From assembly GCF_029784165.1 (NCBI RefSeq), contig NC_073696.1, forward strand, positions 81,714,220-81,778,219: 64,000 nucleotides of DNA, written 5' to 3'. The stretch's first letter is position 1, and each line of letters begins with the position of its first letter. The stretch is from Wyeomyia smithii (lineage: Eukaryota > Arthropoda > Insecta > Diptera > Culicidae). Below the pieces are notes generated by a model. That model had not been told where the DNA came from. It did not search any database and saw only the letters and a list, made by a program, of their open reading frames with translations. Position numbers and translations under genes: made by a program. Below are positions 11,604 through 23,101 of this stretch, in pieces.

Positions 11604-13069
11604 TCTGTATGTGCAGATTTTTACTCTCACTCACTTTTCTCAGAGATGGCTGGACCGATTTTCATGAAATTAATTGCAAATGAAAGGTCTTGTTGTCCCA
11701 TAAGACCCTATAGAATTTTATTGCAATCGGATTTTTAGTTTCGTGGCTATATATCAAAATGTAAAAATCATGAAACATCATTATCTCAAAAACTACACAC
11801 CCGATTTGAACAAAATTGATTTCAAATGAACGGGCTCCCTGAAATACCCTTAACTTTTGAATTTTATAGAGATTGAACTAGTGGTTTAAAAGTTATGAAA
11901 AGAAACGTGATCTAAAGACTGTTTAATCTCACTCATGTTTCTCAGAGATGGCTGGACCGATTTTCATAAAATCAGTGTCAAATGGAAGGTCTAGTTGCCC
12001 CATAAGACCCTATTGATTTGTTTTGCAATCGGACTATTACTTTGCCTCTTATGTTCAAAAATGTGAAATCCAGCTATGAAAAGGAACACATTCCGAAAAC
12101 TACTTGGACTCACTCACTTTTCTCAGAGATGGCTGACCTTATTTCCACAAAATTAGTGTAAATTAATGAGTCTAGCTGCCTCATAACACCCTATTGAATT
12201 TTACTGTAATCGGACTGTAACTCCGTCTGTAATGTATCGAAATATGAAAATCACGAAACTTCATTATCTCAGAAACTGCACAACTGATTTGATCAATATT
12301 ATTATCATATGAGCGGGCTAGTTAAGGGTTAACTGATGAATTATGATTGAAAACGTGGTTTCAAAGTTTTGCTGCCCTATATGTTCCCATTTCATTGGAT
12401 TATAATCGAACTTAAGCAACCGTTATGTATTAAATTGTTAATAAAACAACGAAAGTCTATTATCTCAAAGATTACATGACTTATTTGAACATAACTAGTG
12501 TCATACGAACGAGTTATCTCTCAAACTTACAAATAACAAACTTCACAACTATTTGATATGTGGCTCAAAAGTTATGGAAAGAAAAGAAATTCGCAGACTA
12601 TTTAAAACTATACCTGCTTGGATCGATATATGTGGCCTCAATATAATTTAAATGTGGTAGCTTACTATTTCAACGTTCCAAATTCATTGATTCCTTGTGA
12701 TGTGTTTAAAGTCGAAGTCAAATAACAAATCGTTTGAAATGATTGGTTTAATCGAAATGACAACATCCTCGTCTTTTGCCTTCTGTACATCGCCTTAATT
12801 CTGAATATATTCATGTTGGGTGGTATTCGGTCATTTTCAGCAGATTTTCTGGCATCAATCTGACAACGGAAATACCCATATTGGGAGGTATATAGGTATT
12901 TAGGTTGTTATCCAAAAACTAAAAGTAGTCGTCTTTAAATTCAAAGTGGTGTCCAGGGTCAATGTTTGGTTTCTATGCATCATCTCAATTACGGAAATAT
13001 CCATATTGAGTATTATTCGGTCATTTTCGACTGTTTCATATAATTTGCCATTTAGCAATTCAAAAAGGT

Positions 13070-13560
13070 TCCATTTAGTTGATTAGTTCACGAGATGTGC
13101 AGAAATTTGTGCAGAAACATGTGTTTCCAGAAGAGGAAGGGGGGTCGAACCATTATGGACATATTTGTTACCCCTAAAAACACTCAAATTTGGTTGTATT
13201 TTCTTAATTGGTTCTTGAGCTGTGCGAAATTTGTGTTTCATTTGTATGGAACCCCTCCCTTATAGAAAAGGGAGGGGTGTCAAACCATTACGGACATATT
13301 TGTTACCCCTAAAAACATTGTCATGCTAAATTTGGTTCCATTTACTCGGTTAGTTCTCGAGATGTGCAGAAATTTGTGTTTCATTTGTATGGCACCCCTC
13401 CCTTCTAAAAAAGGAGGGGTGTCAAAACATTATAAACATATTTTTTACCACTAAAAACATTTACCTGCCAAATTTGGTTCCATTTAGTTGATTAGTTCTC
13501 GAGATGTGCAGAAATTTGTGTTTCGTTTGTATGGCACCACTCCCTTCCAGAAGAAGGAAG
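13070..13560. repeat. four diverged tandem units of 125-145 bp inside M1
   Basis: Each unit contains GAGATGTGCAGAAATTTGTG (or a near version) at about 13092, 13213, 13358 and 13499, followed by TTTCATTTGTATGGCACCCC, a C-rich/G-rich self-complementary stretch (CCCTCCCTT...AAGGAGGGG) and then TTACCCCTAAAAACATT. The block ends in CGTCGATCGGTTCGG and a short (CAGA)n run near 13634. This block is missing from the shorter M1 copy at 53385. Confidence 0.75.
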
Positions 13561-13848
13561 GGTCTCAAACTATCACTCTTACATACACATTTTCACGTCG
13601 ATCGGTTCGGTAATTTTCGAGGCTATATGGATCAGACAGACAGACAGACCGGACTGCAATTTCATATGTATAGATTACAACATCAATATTTTTGAACCTA
13701 AAGAGTGAATATACATTTATTGGATCGAAGCGTTCATGTAAATCTATTTTTATAAATAAAAGTTTGAATGAGAAAGGCTGGGTCTGACCGCTAGGTGGAT
13801 TAATTTAGGTTATTTTAGTATAGTAAACTTTTCAATTTTTTTTACAAT

Positions 13849-14175
13849 GGGGTCCTAAAGTTTTAAACGGTTTTCTGAGCTTTATATATCAGCTGGAAGA
13901 GTGCAATTTTCTGAGCATAACGTGATTTTTGAAAAATGTTTATCGTTTTCCTTCGATTTTTAAATGAAGTATAAAAAACTGCTCGAAATGCCTTAAATGA
14001 CAGTTCTCTTATATACCGTACACGGGCGAAACGTCATCTAAGACCTTTCGAGCAGTTTTTCTATTCTTCATTTAAAAATCGAAAGAAAATGATAAACATT
14101 TTTTTAAATCACGTTTTGCTCAGAAAACGCGTCTTTTTCAAATGATATATAAAAACTAGTATAGCTTTAGGACCC
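13849..14175. mobile_element. 327-bp palindromic MITE with 3-bp target duplication
   Basis: The ends are GGGTCCTAAAG and CTTTAGGACCC. Pairing continues inward through ACGTGATTTTTGAAAAATG and AAAATCGAAGGAAAA-type blocks to a centre near 14010. It lies in the right arm of palindrome P1. The left arm (near 9020-9035) shows the sequence without it and has a single ATT (AAT on this strand), while here AAT stands on both sides (13846-13848 and 14176-14178). A 3-bp duplication with G-rich termini suggests a PIF/Harbinger-type element, by inference. Confidence 0.75.
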
Positions 14176-14282
14176 AATTTGCGATTGTACAAACAATTGT
14201 TCCGAAGACAGGATGAAGCTAGGATGAAGGTGAGAGGCGCTATTGAATTAAGTTCCACTTTTTGCCTTATTGGACCACTGTG

Positions 14283-15045
14283 CACTGTGATACCCCGACA
14301 GTGGAAGTAAGGCACTCTGACAACACGGTGGGAAACTGTTTTCAAATTGAAAAATAGACGACAGGCAGAGATTTTAATTGCCAGGATCCAGAATACTTAT
14401 GTTGATGCCAAAACAAGGCAAAGCTTCACCGGAGGAACTATCCGTGTCATCATTCGCTAAAGAATTGGTTTGTTTGAGCCGAACGGAAACTCGGAAAGTC
14501 TGCCGCTATCGTTTTTACTACATTACGACCGACCGTCGTACCATCCGATAGTAAAACAACTGGTTTGAGCAGAAGCAGTCTCTTATATTGTCCAAAGAGT
14601 CCAGTTCGAAAAATCCGGAAAGCAATTTAATCCGGACACCACTCCTGAAAATGCGGACTGCCCGGGAAAATCATGGTTCGTATACTTGAGGATGCACTTT
14701 TCGCTAACGAAGGCCGCACCCAGTATTAGCTATGTTTTTGCAAAGTTTGTTTATTCAACCTACTCTCCTAGGTTGAACACCCACACCTTGGATCTAACGC
14801 TACCCATCAAATCTCGTGCAACACTTGCGCCATCTTTCTTACACGCTTTTATCCACTCTTGATCGTTTTTGAAGACCTTCCCCAAAACAGGTTATAAATA
14901 CGATTCAATTCACATTTCTGTAGCCTACCAGTGCCTCTGATCTCAAGAATAAATGTTTAAAAACTTTATTTATTCATTATGATCAATTAAAAGGGCCCTG
15001 AAATGCAGAGTAATTTCTTATTTGAAGGTTAAGTTTTGATGCATT
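14283..15045. other. unassigned DNA with one short dispersed repeat
   Basis: No gene seen. A phrase near 14527 (GACCGACCGTCGTACCATCC) recurs near 29352 with one change (GTCGCACCATCG), and the TAGTGAAA/TAGTAAAA that follows is also shared, so both places carry pieces of one repeat family. Confidence 0.45.
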
Positions 15046-15352
15046 GCACACTGTGAAAAAATGAACCCAAATTCCCATCAATTAGAAGCCACTCGGCTGG
15101 CAACCTAAAATATAGCATTTCTTATGTAAAATTGGTCAATAAATCGATTGGTGATAGTTTTATCCTGTGCAGGGCACGGGAAAAGGTCTATAACTCCAAA
15201 AATATGCAAAAATATTTTCCGTGCCCTGAACAAAATGAAACCATCACCAATCGATTTATTGACCAATTTTACTTAAGAAATGCAATATTTCAGGTTGCCA
15301 GCCCAGCGGCTTCTAATTGGTGGTAATTTGGGTTTATTTTTTCCCAGTGTGC
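15046..15352. mobile_element. long-hairpin MITE, 307 bp
   Basis: Nearly the whole element folds back. GCACACTGTGAAAAAATGAA at the left pairs with the right end (TTTTTTCCCAGTGTGC), and inward AATTAGAAGCC, GGCTGGCAACCT, TTGGTCAATAAATCGATTGG and CAGGGCACGG all have their complements in reverse order. The central loop is only a few tens of bases near 15190-15215. The frame at 15132-15326 is an artefact of the hairpin. Confidence 0.85.
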
Positions 15353-15391
15353 GTTGTTTTGAAGATGGCGAACTAATCCCAAGTAGTCATA

Positions 15392-16685
15392 TAGGGTAGA
15401 AGCACCGGTTTTGGCCATAGCACCAGTTTTGGCCATGATAGAGTAAAATTGATAATTGTGAAAAAGTATCTTAGATTACTCCTAATTCGAAGTCTCCTAT
15501 TGAACCAGCTGATACTATTCAACAAAACTATTAAAAACTTAAGCAAATAAATATGCGTATTTTTGTTTTAATAAAGAAACTATGCTTTCTCCAGTTCACT
15601 ATACAGCCTAACGTTTAGGTAGTTTGAAAGCTATTTTTCATAGAGCATAACTTTGTTTAAATTTGCCCATTTCTATAACAAATCTTGTTACCAGCATCAG
15701 GCACAACTTACTACACCACATGGATAAAAAAGTAGACATTTTGGTGTGATTTTTCGCTGCAATATCAAAATTACCTACAGCTTCCATAAACGTTCATTAA
15801 TCAATTCTTGGCCACATATTAATGCAATTCCATGATTCATAATCCTGATATTGGCCATATGCAAACAAAACCATGGTAACGTATTGATGTTTATGCAAAA
15901 CATGAAATGTATGGAGTTTTTCGGGCTGATATTTCAATCGCATGAGAAATGTGAAACTACAAAACTGTTTTGGGATTAGAATGTCTCCGTTTGTTCAGAT
16001 TATTTACAAATCTGTAACTTCATTTGTATTTACCAAAACTAACGCTTCGGATTCTCAACCTTAACTTGACTATAATAAATGGCACTCGAGTTACCGAAGT
16101 TGATGTTAGCAAATAATACGAGAGAATTTCTATGTGAAAAAGGAAAGAGCGGAAGCTTTTCAATGTAGATCAATGACAGACGAAAAATTAATATAGGTCA
16201 ATGATGTGATGTCAGTGTTTTTAAACATCCTATTAAGTTTAAACAAATTCTAACTTGGAGTACTTTGCCCTGCTAGCTATGTGTGAATATAATATCATTA
16301 TTTAGTTTGATTATTATATATACTGGCCCTTTGGTTAGTTCAGAAACGAGAATTTTCTGCTGTTAATTATATCTATATGGTAAAGTCAAAATATAAAATA
16401 AACTCGTGTGACTTCAACTTTCTCGCGAATTGGCCACAATAGGAGACCCAGTGGCCAATTTAGAAATGCTATGGCCAAAACAGGAGCCCAGAGAAGTTTT
16501 TTGATTGGAAAATATGTAAACAATACAACATAATTTGATTATTTAAACTCATTGTTAGTGCAGAATATAGGCGATTTCATCCGATTTCCCCGTTGAAATT
16601 ATTCAATTACATATTTTTCGAAGGAAGAAGGACAAATATCTCTCATACATAACATACTATGACGAAAACCGGTGCCCTTACCCTA
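15392..16685. mobile_element. 1.3 kb TA-flanked TIR element
   Basis: The left end TAGGGTAGAAGCACCGGTTT and the right end, reverse complement TAGGGTAAGGGCACCGGTTT, are matched inverted repeats, each beginning at a TA. Phrases of GGCCA(T/A)A...CCGG type recur inside (15410, 15430, 16440-16490). No transposase motif is present. Similar TAGGG-type ends are seen on the elements at 22089, 26457 and 63246. Confidence 0.75.
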
Positions 16686-17165
16686 CGTGGTTCATTGTGC
16701 AACTTCACTAGCTTAGATCAATCACGGAGGAGCAACTAAAAAATGTGCACCAGTTTAAAAAAATTCTAAAAGGTATTTTAGAAATCAACATTTGTTTTAT
16801 CGTTGGTTAGACATTGATAACATATCAAAAATATTTTCAGTGAAATTTTTCTATCGTTATTTGTAATGTCACACTAAAAATAATTCAACACCATTCAAAG
16901 TCCCATGTTTCGCTCCTACTGCACAAATTAGTCTCATACTTACTAAACATCCGAATTTCGCCATATAAACAACAACCGTTACTAATTTTATGTATAATTA
17001 GAATTTGTGGTACTCATGAAATACTTCCCACCGATTCCGATGCCCGTATGCGTATCTCAAGTACGAGCTACTAGTTAATTCCTTTGATCTTTTCGATTAC
17101 AGTCGAGAACCTAAACCTCGTCGCACGACTGGGCCCCCGAAAAAAACAGTCAGCTTGTTGAATAT

Positions 17166-17184
17166 CATTATTATTATTATTATT
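17166..17184. repeat. (ATT)n microsatellite
   Basis: About six ATT units in tandem. Confidence 0.9.
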
Positions 17185-18404
17185 GCTACCATAAAGATCT
17201 TTGCGTCTATGCCGCCGTGTAAATTTAGCTGTCTGACAGCCGTTTTGTGATGTGACATATATTCCGCGCACTGATGAATGTGCTAGAGGTTCTCGCTGTC
17301 TTTTTTTCGTTCTAGACTGCATCATTATGATTTGATGCTTATGGAAAGAAGGCATCATCATAACGCAATGAACACATAATAATTAGCGATCATTCCGCCT
17401 GGCCAGTTGCTAACGTCGCGACGCCGTCCCAGCCGGACCGAGCGCATCAGAGCCGAGCAGTGAAGAGTAGTTCTTGCTCTCGGTTATGCAATAGCTCTTT
17501 GTGTGCCTTGGATAGCGACAAAAAAACGCAGGCAAATGCAGTGCTTCTGTGTAGGATCTGATTTTTTCTCCCGAAGCGAACAAGTCTGCGTAAAAAAGTA
17601 TCAAATTTTATAACCAGCGATCGTGCGGCAGGATGAATGAAGTGGAAAAACACTTCTCCAATAGAGGCGAACGGCACTCGGAAGTTAGTTGTCTATCCGC
17701 TTCGCTCTACTAAGGATATTTTTTTTTTCTTCTAAGAATGCATTTGTTTATGCTCTTGAAAATCGTTAATTTATGGTGATTTTTATAGGCGGCCGTCAGC
17801 AGGAATGAATTTTACGGGATAGTCACTTTTTTATGTCATTGTTTTCGGTTGCTGGCGTGCTAATAATGCTAGAATTACATAAGCATTAAATCGTAGTAAT
17901 GGCTTCCGCTGAGTCATCCCCAGAGAATAGTTGGTGGTATATAATAGCGAAACTAATAGAGATTTATGATTCCCGCAGTTCACCCTACTAATTTTTAAAT
18001 TTTCACCGAATAGTAATTTTATGGAAACTTCTCAGTATGCATACATTCACAAATTTAAAAAAAACCTCCACATCTCATAGCAGGTGCTGACATATAACTA
18101 GCATATATCGGCCCTCAAATCTGGCAACAGTTTAGGCTGCCAACCTTCATAATATTCTTCACGTGTAGAGACGACAATATGGCTCCGGTAGAGAATCTGC
18201 TGACACCGTTACGAACCAAACCCAGCAGGCAGCTATTGTGCTGAGCGGTGGTGTAATTTGAGATTCTATTTATTTCATGCAGTGCTCCTACTCTCATTGT
18301 AATCACTTTGTGGAATCACCATGCTGTGTGCAGTTACCGTGCATTATTTTGTGTGGAAATTCTTTCCGAAGTACGTATGTCAAATAACGACGGTAGAAAA
18401 CGGT

Positions 18405-18427
18405 GATGATGATGATGATGATGATGA
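18405..18427. repeat. (GAT)n microsatellite
   Basis: Seven to eight GAT units in tandem. Confidence 0.9.
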
Positions 18428-19956
18428 GGGCACTCAGATTTGAAAACAGATAGACGCATAATTTGCCAACAGTTATGAGATTGTTGGATTGCAGAAGGGG
18501 ACGTGCTAATGGTAGATACTCGGGTTCGAAAAATCCGAGGCTGCGCGAGGATCACTTGATAGCTGTTCTGTAAACTGCTTTCACAATTAATGCATCCGTT
18601 TTGAGTCGATGCTGGCAACTGGCGAATTACCTAACGTTTGTTTAGCAGCTGTACTTCAATTCAATGTAATGGTATATTCTAGTTACTAATTGCCCCGTCG
18701 GTCACATTTTCATTAAAAACCTTGAATAATCTAATAGCGAACAATTTTTTGCTATCACGAAATGAATTGTGTTATATTGATCATACATTTCTACGAATTT
18801 AAGCGTGTTGCTGGAGAACCACGAATAACTTACAAAAAAAGGCGTATTTTGATACAAAAATCAAACTTTCCATGCTTAATTTTGAAATATCTTCGAAAGA
18901 TTTATGAATTTAGAAAAACACCAACCACCAACAGTTACCTATATTTTGTACTTTGTGTATATTTTTATATTAATCATCAGATTTCAAAAATACTCCAACG
19001 ATTGAATTATTTCATATATTATCCAGATTCATTTTTAAAAGCACGTTTTTGATCTGCAATGATTTATATCATACTTCGAAGTAATTCTAAATTTTGAAAC
19101 AATTATAATTCTAGGAAAACATTACCTAGTTTTTCATTCCTGTTCGATGGAACAAGATTATACTAATTCAGGAATATAAATTTAAATTGAATTAACTTCA
19201 TAAAAATAATCACATATGCGCAGATCGCTTGGAATGCTACCCCATCACACATTATTGGTTTGTTTGTTGGATGCATTCAACACCTCAAAACACAAGACGA
19301 GGTAGGTGAACGTCAACCAACGCTATCGAAATCATTTGGATCTGATGCTTGTTTGATGCCTGGCAGACCGTAAAGCTCGAGACTAACTGCCGTCGTTCCT
19401 ACCGAGCAAATTAATAGCCAATCATAAAACCGTTGTTTCAGCTTCTACAATATAACGTGCTGAAATTTGTCAATCTATTGAACCCACCAGCGAACTCCGA
19501 GACTGCTATACCCACAGTTGTATTAAGGATGGAGCGCGATGAGGACGCAGCTCATATATTTGTTGTGTTATAAAAATCTTAGGACTCACACTAAACCTTT
19601 TTCGTTTGAAGATTTTATGTAAATTTGTGTTACTTTGATCGTATCCCTTCTTTATTTCAAATCGGCGCACGCCCATGGCTGCACGACGGACCGCAAGATG
19701 TCCAAGAATTTCGCTAATTTATGGCCCTGGGACTCCACAGTGACACGTTACAAACACATGAGTTCCAATACGCACCATAACCGGCATGGTAGTAAATTTT
19801 CATGATCAGTTACTACCTCGAGCATGGGACCACCCCTCAGATACTCCCAGCATAAGACAAGAAAGCTGAATGTCGATTTAGCGCATTGTAGAGTTTTCAC
19901 GAACCGATATTATCAATAATTAAAAAGCAATTTCTATCAATCTCGAGTTAGTTGTT

Positions 19957-21135
19957 CTATTTACCAACAAACATATTTAAAGGAATAAAAAGTTTGTAAT
20001 ACAGAATCATGTCTGCCATATAATCTAACTTTAATTTTCTCACCATGAAGACCAACCAAATCCGTGACTCGCAACAACTTATCACTAGCTCACTAAAGAT
20101 TTCAGTTGCCTCTCGATGGGTCAGGTTATTTATGAACTCATCATGGTCATCACTCAGCGCTCGAAGCGTTGTCCGTTGGCTAGTAAAAAAATCCAAACCC
20201 ATGCTAGAAAAAGTGGGTTCATTTGTTCTCGCGCGCAATATGGGGCCTAAAACATGCCGTCCCGTGTGTCGTTTGGAAAAAATGTTCTTTGAATAAAATG
20301 TAAATTTATAGCTCGACACTCTCCCCCTGTAGCGGGTCGAAATTAGGAGGACATGAAAAATCAGATGAATAAATACTGAGAATAAAACAAACAAGAGAAA
20401 CTACGCGCTGCCTGGCTCGGAGGCAGGGATGAGTCGCGATGAGAAAACTGTAATCAATATGCAGATTAGCCGGGGTGACGATTGGATCGTTCCAGCCACA
20501 GCCAAACTTTCTTCGGACCCAGCAGTCATCCGATCGATGTTTGTCGATGCTGGCCGTCTGTTAGTTTGTTTTATCGATTCAACAAATTTAAAAACTACTT
20601 GGAATATTTAGATAAACGCCTGTCCGATCATTAAAGTGATAATCAAACGCTAAACGGCAGCCGGTTATCGATACGTGTCGTTGGTCAAACTGCCACACGA
20701 TAGCGAGGAGGGTTCACGCCGTATCGGACTCGGTAGTCAGAAGGTGCGATTTTAGCACGTTAGTCATCTGATTTGGGCTTTTGAATAAGTGGACGGGTAT
20801 GGGAAAAATGATTTTACGTTTTGGATCTCAATTGAGCTTGAAAGGTATCCAGTGACACTTACCGACTCCTATCTGTTAGCTCTGGTCCTTCAGTGCGTGA
20901 TCTTTTACCCTGTAATAGGAAAAGAAATGGTTTTAAAACGATTGCGTATCAATCAGGGTATCCAACATTTAATTCATTTTACGAAATGTATCTTTGTGCT
21001 ATGACCAGTAAAAATTAAACCTGTCGATATTGGGAAAAGATCTAAAAACTAAAATCATGCATGGGAATAACAATATATCTTATATATCTTTTTATCTTTT
21101 GCTAACCAAATTGTGCAGCCAAAATTAACATTACT
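19957..21135. other. unassigned DNA with an unrecognised 145-codon frame
   Basis: On the minus strand 20394-19957 is open for 145 codons. It has a hydrophobic start (MFVLFSVFIHLIFHVLLIS) that could pass for a signal or membrane segment, but the rest shows no family I know and there is no supporting splice or promoter context. I do not call it a gene. The remainder has nothing recognisable. Confidence 0.35.
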
Positions 21136-21187
21136 TTCTCTTGTATTGTGCCGTGTCAAATAAATGTTGTGAAAAAAAAATTCTCTT
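21136..21187 (+). mobile_element. 38-bp LINE tail insertion with target duplication
   Basis: The insert 21143-21180 contains TTGTGCCGTGTCAAATAAA followed by TGTTGTG and nine A. TTCTCTT stands directly on both sides (21136-21142 and 21181-21187). The 17-base core TGTGCCGTGTCAAATAA is also the last unique sequence before the poly(A) of the full-length I-group LINE at 44053-44069. It is therefore read as an extremely 5'-truncated LINE insertion carrying only the last bases of the 3' untranslated region. Confidence 0.75.
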
Positions 21188-21289
21188 ATCATAAAAGCTA
21201 TGACTTTTGATGTAAACAGTTGTTTTGAGTGCGCTATAGTTGATAACAAAGCAAATAATCATTTATTTCGATTGAAATATTGATAAAAA

Positions 21290-21350
21290 TAACAGAACGG
21301 CTGTGTGCAAAGCCACGACCGCAAGGTTGACGTAGAACTACTTAACAACA
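21290..21350 (+). repeat. dispersed repeat arm R35 (copy 1)
   Basis: TGTGCAAAGCCACGACCGC and AAGGTTGACGTAGAACTAC here recur at 35555-35600 (plus strand) and inverted at 44345-44395. At the latter two places they flank the I-group LINE like the two ends of one element. No inverted partner was found near this copy. Confidence 0.6.
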
Positions 21351-21479
21351 TTTTAATCCTTCATTTGGTGGTCCTGAAAAAAACAGTTTCCGAGATCGAT
21401 CTAACGTATTGTCATTTGAAGTGAACCGTAAGAACTCGTTAGGAGTTTTATTTAATGTACCAGATTCTCAATTTCATTC

Positions 21480-21690
21480 GCCGCAGTTTTCGTGCGACGG
21501 CTTGATGCTATATTTTCAAAATTTTGCGTTGAATTGCTTCCAAATTCTGTTTTGCAGTTAAAAATACAGCATCACTGACTACACAAAAATGAAAGAAACA
21601 GTACGTGTTTGCACGCAGTTTAAACAGTCAGAGTGCATGTCAAGTAATACAATATTCACTTGAATTCTAGCGCCAAAACGCGAGATTTTT
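21480..21690 (+). repeat. diverged dispersed repeat R8 (copy 2)
   Basis: Aligns with 8513-8900 through several ordered blocks (GCTATATTTTC, ACATCACTGACT-like, GTCAGAGTGCATG). No coding capacity. Confidence 0.5.
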
Positions 21691-22383
21691 TATATGAGAG
21701 TCAGTGATCGGGTGCTACTAGTTATTTTTGGCGACCAAAAACACGCTGTTGGGAGACTGCACATCAATTTCCAAAGAAACGAGTAAGAGCAGTTCGGATG
21801 GTCACACACAGCACACTTCATTCGTCTCGTGCCTAAAATGTCTTTTACTCTTAAGTGAGATGAAAGCTTTCAAAACGCACATGGCGATCGGTGCCGGAGG
21901 ATTACGTTTGAAAGCTGTGTTCTAGCTTTCAGCCTCATCTCGAGGATGGAGTTAATTTGTTGGATAAAACCTTGTACATATAACTGAATCCGACTATGTT
22001 GATATTATTGTTTTAAAGTACTTTAAGTAATATTTGAAAGAAACACTATATAGTTTTGCACTTTTTCCCACCGCCCCTTGTAAATATATAGGATAGGGAA
22101 CGGCTTAAGCAGTAACGCCTATTTTAATCAGTAGAAGAAAATAGGCCTCAAACTCCTGAATTTTGATCAATATCGACAATTTCAATGATGGAAACGAAAA
22201 CCGAGCAAAATCATTTCAAATCGCCTGGAACTACGCGAAAATTTAATCGACCATTTTTGATTTGAATGAAACTTTGCACACGTATTTGGCTTAGCAAACT
22301 GAGCATTTTTCACAGGTGGAGAGATTTTTTACACCCATGAGTTACATTCTAAAAGGGCGTATACCTTTCGGCATAGGTTTTAT

Positions 22384-22437
22384 TCGAATCATTGTAGCCC
22401 AGAAACCGTTTCGAATCATTGTAGCCCAGAAACCGTT
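22384..22437. repeat. 27-bp exact tandem duplication
   Basis: Two adjacent copies of a unit starting TCGAATCATTGTAGCCCAG (22384-22410 and 22411-22437) in the left arm of T22. The right arm has only one, so the duplication arose after the arms formed. Confidence 0.9.
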
Positions 22438-23101
22438 GGCTGTTTAGAAAAACTGTCTGAGAATGAGTTGTAGGGAGTTAAAAATGCACCATAACAAAAA
22501 TATACACTGTACGAAAAAAATTTTTTTTGACAAAAAAAATTAAAAATAAACATTAAATTTCAATTTAAAAAAAAAAGAGTTGAATGTTTTTTTAATTTTT
22601 TTTTTAAAGAAACGTTAATACGCAACTTTTGAAAAAAGGTCCAGGATGGAGAAATGAAAAATATTTTTTTATGGTAGATTAATTTTTTTATAAAATTCTA
22701 ATTTGAACAATTTTCAAAATATTTATATTCTAATGATTTTAAACGATGCAGATAGTCATTTTGAATCAAAAAGCTCTTGGTAGTAAACATTCTAAAGGCA
22801 TCGATTTTCGAATTATTTTGAATTGAGGCTCGAAAAATTATCAATATTTCGGAATATTCACGTTTTTCTTAATTTGTCCATGGTTCTCCAGCAAAAACCA
22901 TACGTTCATTGGAATGCTTGATTAAAAATATACAATTTATTCTTTGACAACAAAACGATTGGGCGAACGGTTCTCAAGAAAAAAGTTAAATGTTCTAAGT
23001 GATATAAATATATATATAAGAATCAAATATTTTTTTCGAGTTTTATTATCTTAGGAACATATTTTTTTATGACATAGATACTTTACAGAGCTAGTTTCAC
23101 C

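Larger units (their letters stand above)
11428..13806. mobile_element. 2.4 kb non-coding repeat family M1 (copy 1)
   Basis: The left end reads GCCTTTCTCCTAGAAAGG followed by TATAGCAATCAC. The right end reads GAATGAGAAAGGCTGGGTC then TGACCGCTAGGTGGATTAAT. The same left and right ends occur at 53385 and 54820, with the shared inner order GTATAAAAGTGCT, CGACGAGCTGAGCATTTTC, a (GT)n tract, and then several diverged copies of TTCTCAGAGATGGCTGGACC. The outer GCCTTTCTC/GAGAAAGGC pair is inverted. No transposase is recognisable. The copy is inserted in the right arm of P1, where the left arm gives the uninterrupted sequence. Class unknown; a long foldback or Helitron-like non-autonomous element is possible. 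Confidence 0.7.
8911..14282. mobile_element. nested palindromic element P1
   Basis: A left arm at about 8911-9130 is the reverse complement of a right arm that is split in three: 11340-11430, 13807-13848 and 14176-14282. Matching blocks include AAGGCAAAAAGTGGAACTTAA (left, near 8920) with its complement near 14255, the CTTCATCCTAGCTT block, AAGTTTACTATACTAAAA (left near 9046) with its complement near 13815, and AAAAGTTGTTGAAAATTC (left near 9113). The splits are caused by later insertions, a 2.4 kb repeat (11428-13806) and a MITE (13849-14175). A Tc1-like element occupies the middle. Ends read CACAGTG/CACTGTG, which would suit a hAT element, but no 8-bp duplication is convincing. Confidence 0.6.
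16686..19956. other. unassigned DNA, no gene recognised
   Basis: About 3.3 kb with no supportable gene. The stretch 17390-17700 is less AT-rich than its surroundings and could be a host regulatory or 5' untranslated region, but no motif allows a call. A phrase near 18810 (TTGCTGGAGAACCACG) resembles one in the right arm of the 22089 element near 24220, suggesting a degraded relative there. Two trinucleotide microsatellites are listed separately. Confidence 0.45.

Noticed and set aside
11553..11738. Open frames of Val-Cys and Thr-His repeats
   Set aside because: They are translations of the (GT)n tract inside repeat M1.
15132..15326. 64-codon frame
   Set aside because: Produced by the two arms of the 15046-15352 hairpin MITE.
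19957..20394. 145-codon frame on the minus strand with a hydrophobic start
   Set aside because: No recognisable family and no support for transcription or splicing; kept only as an unrecognised frame.
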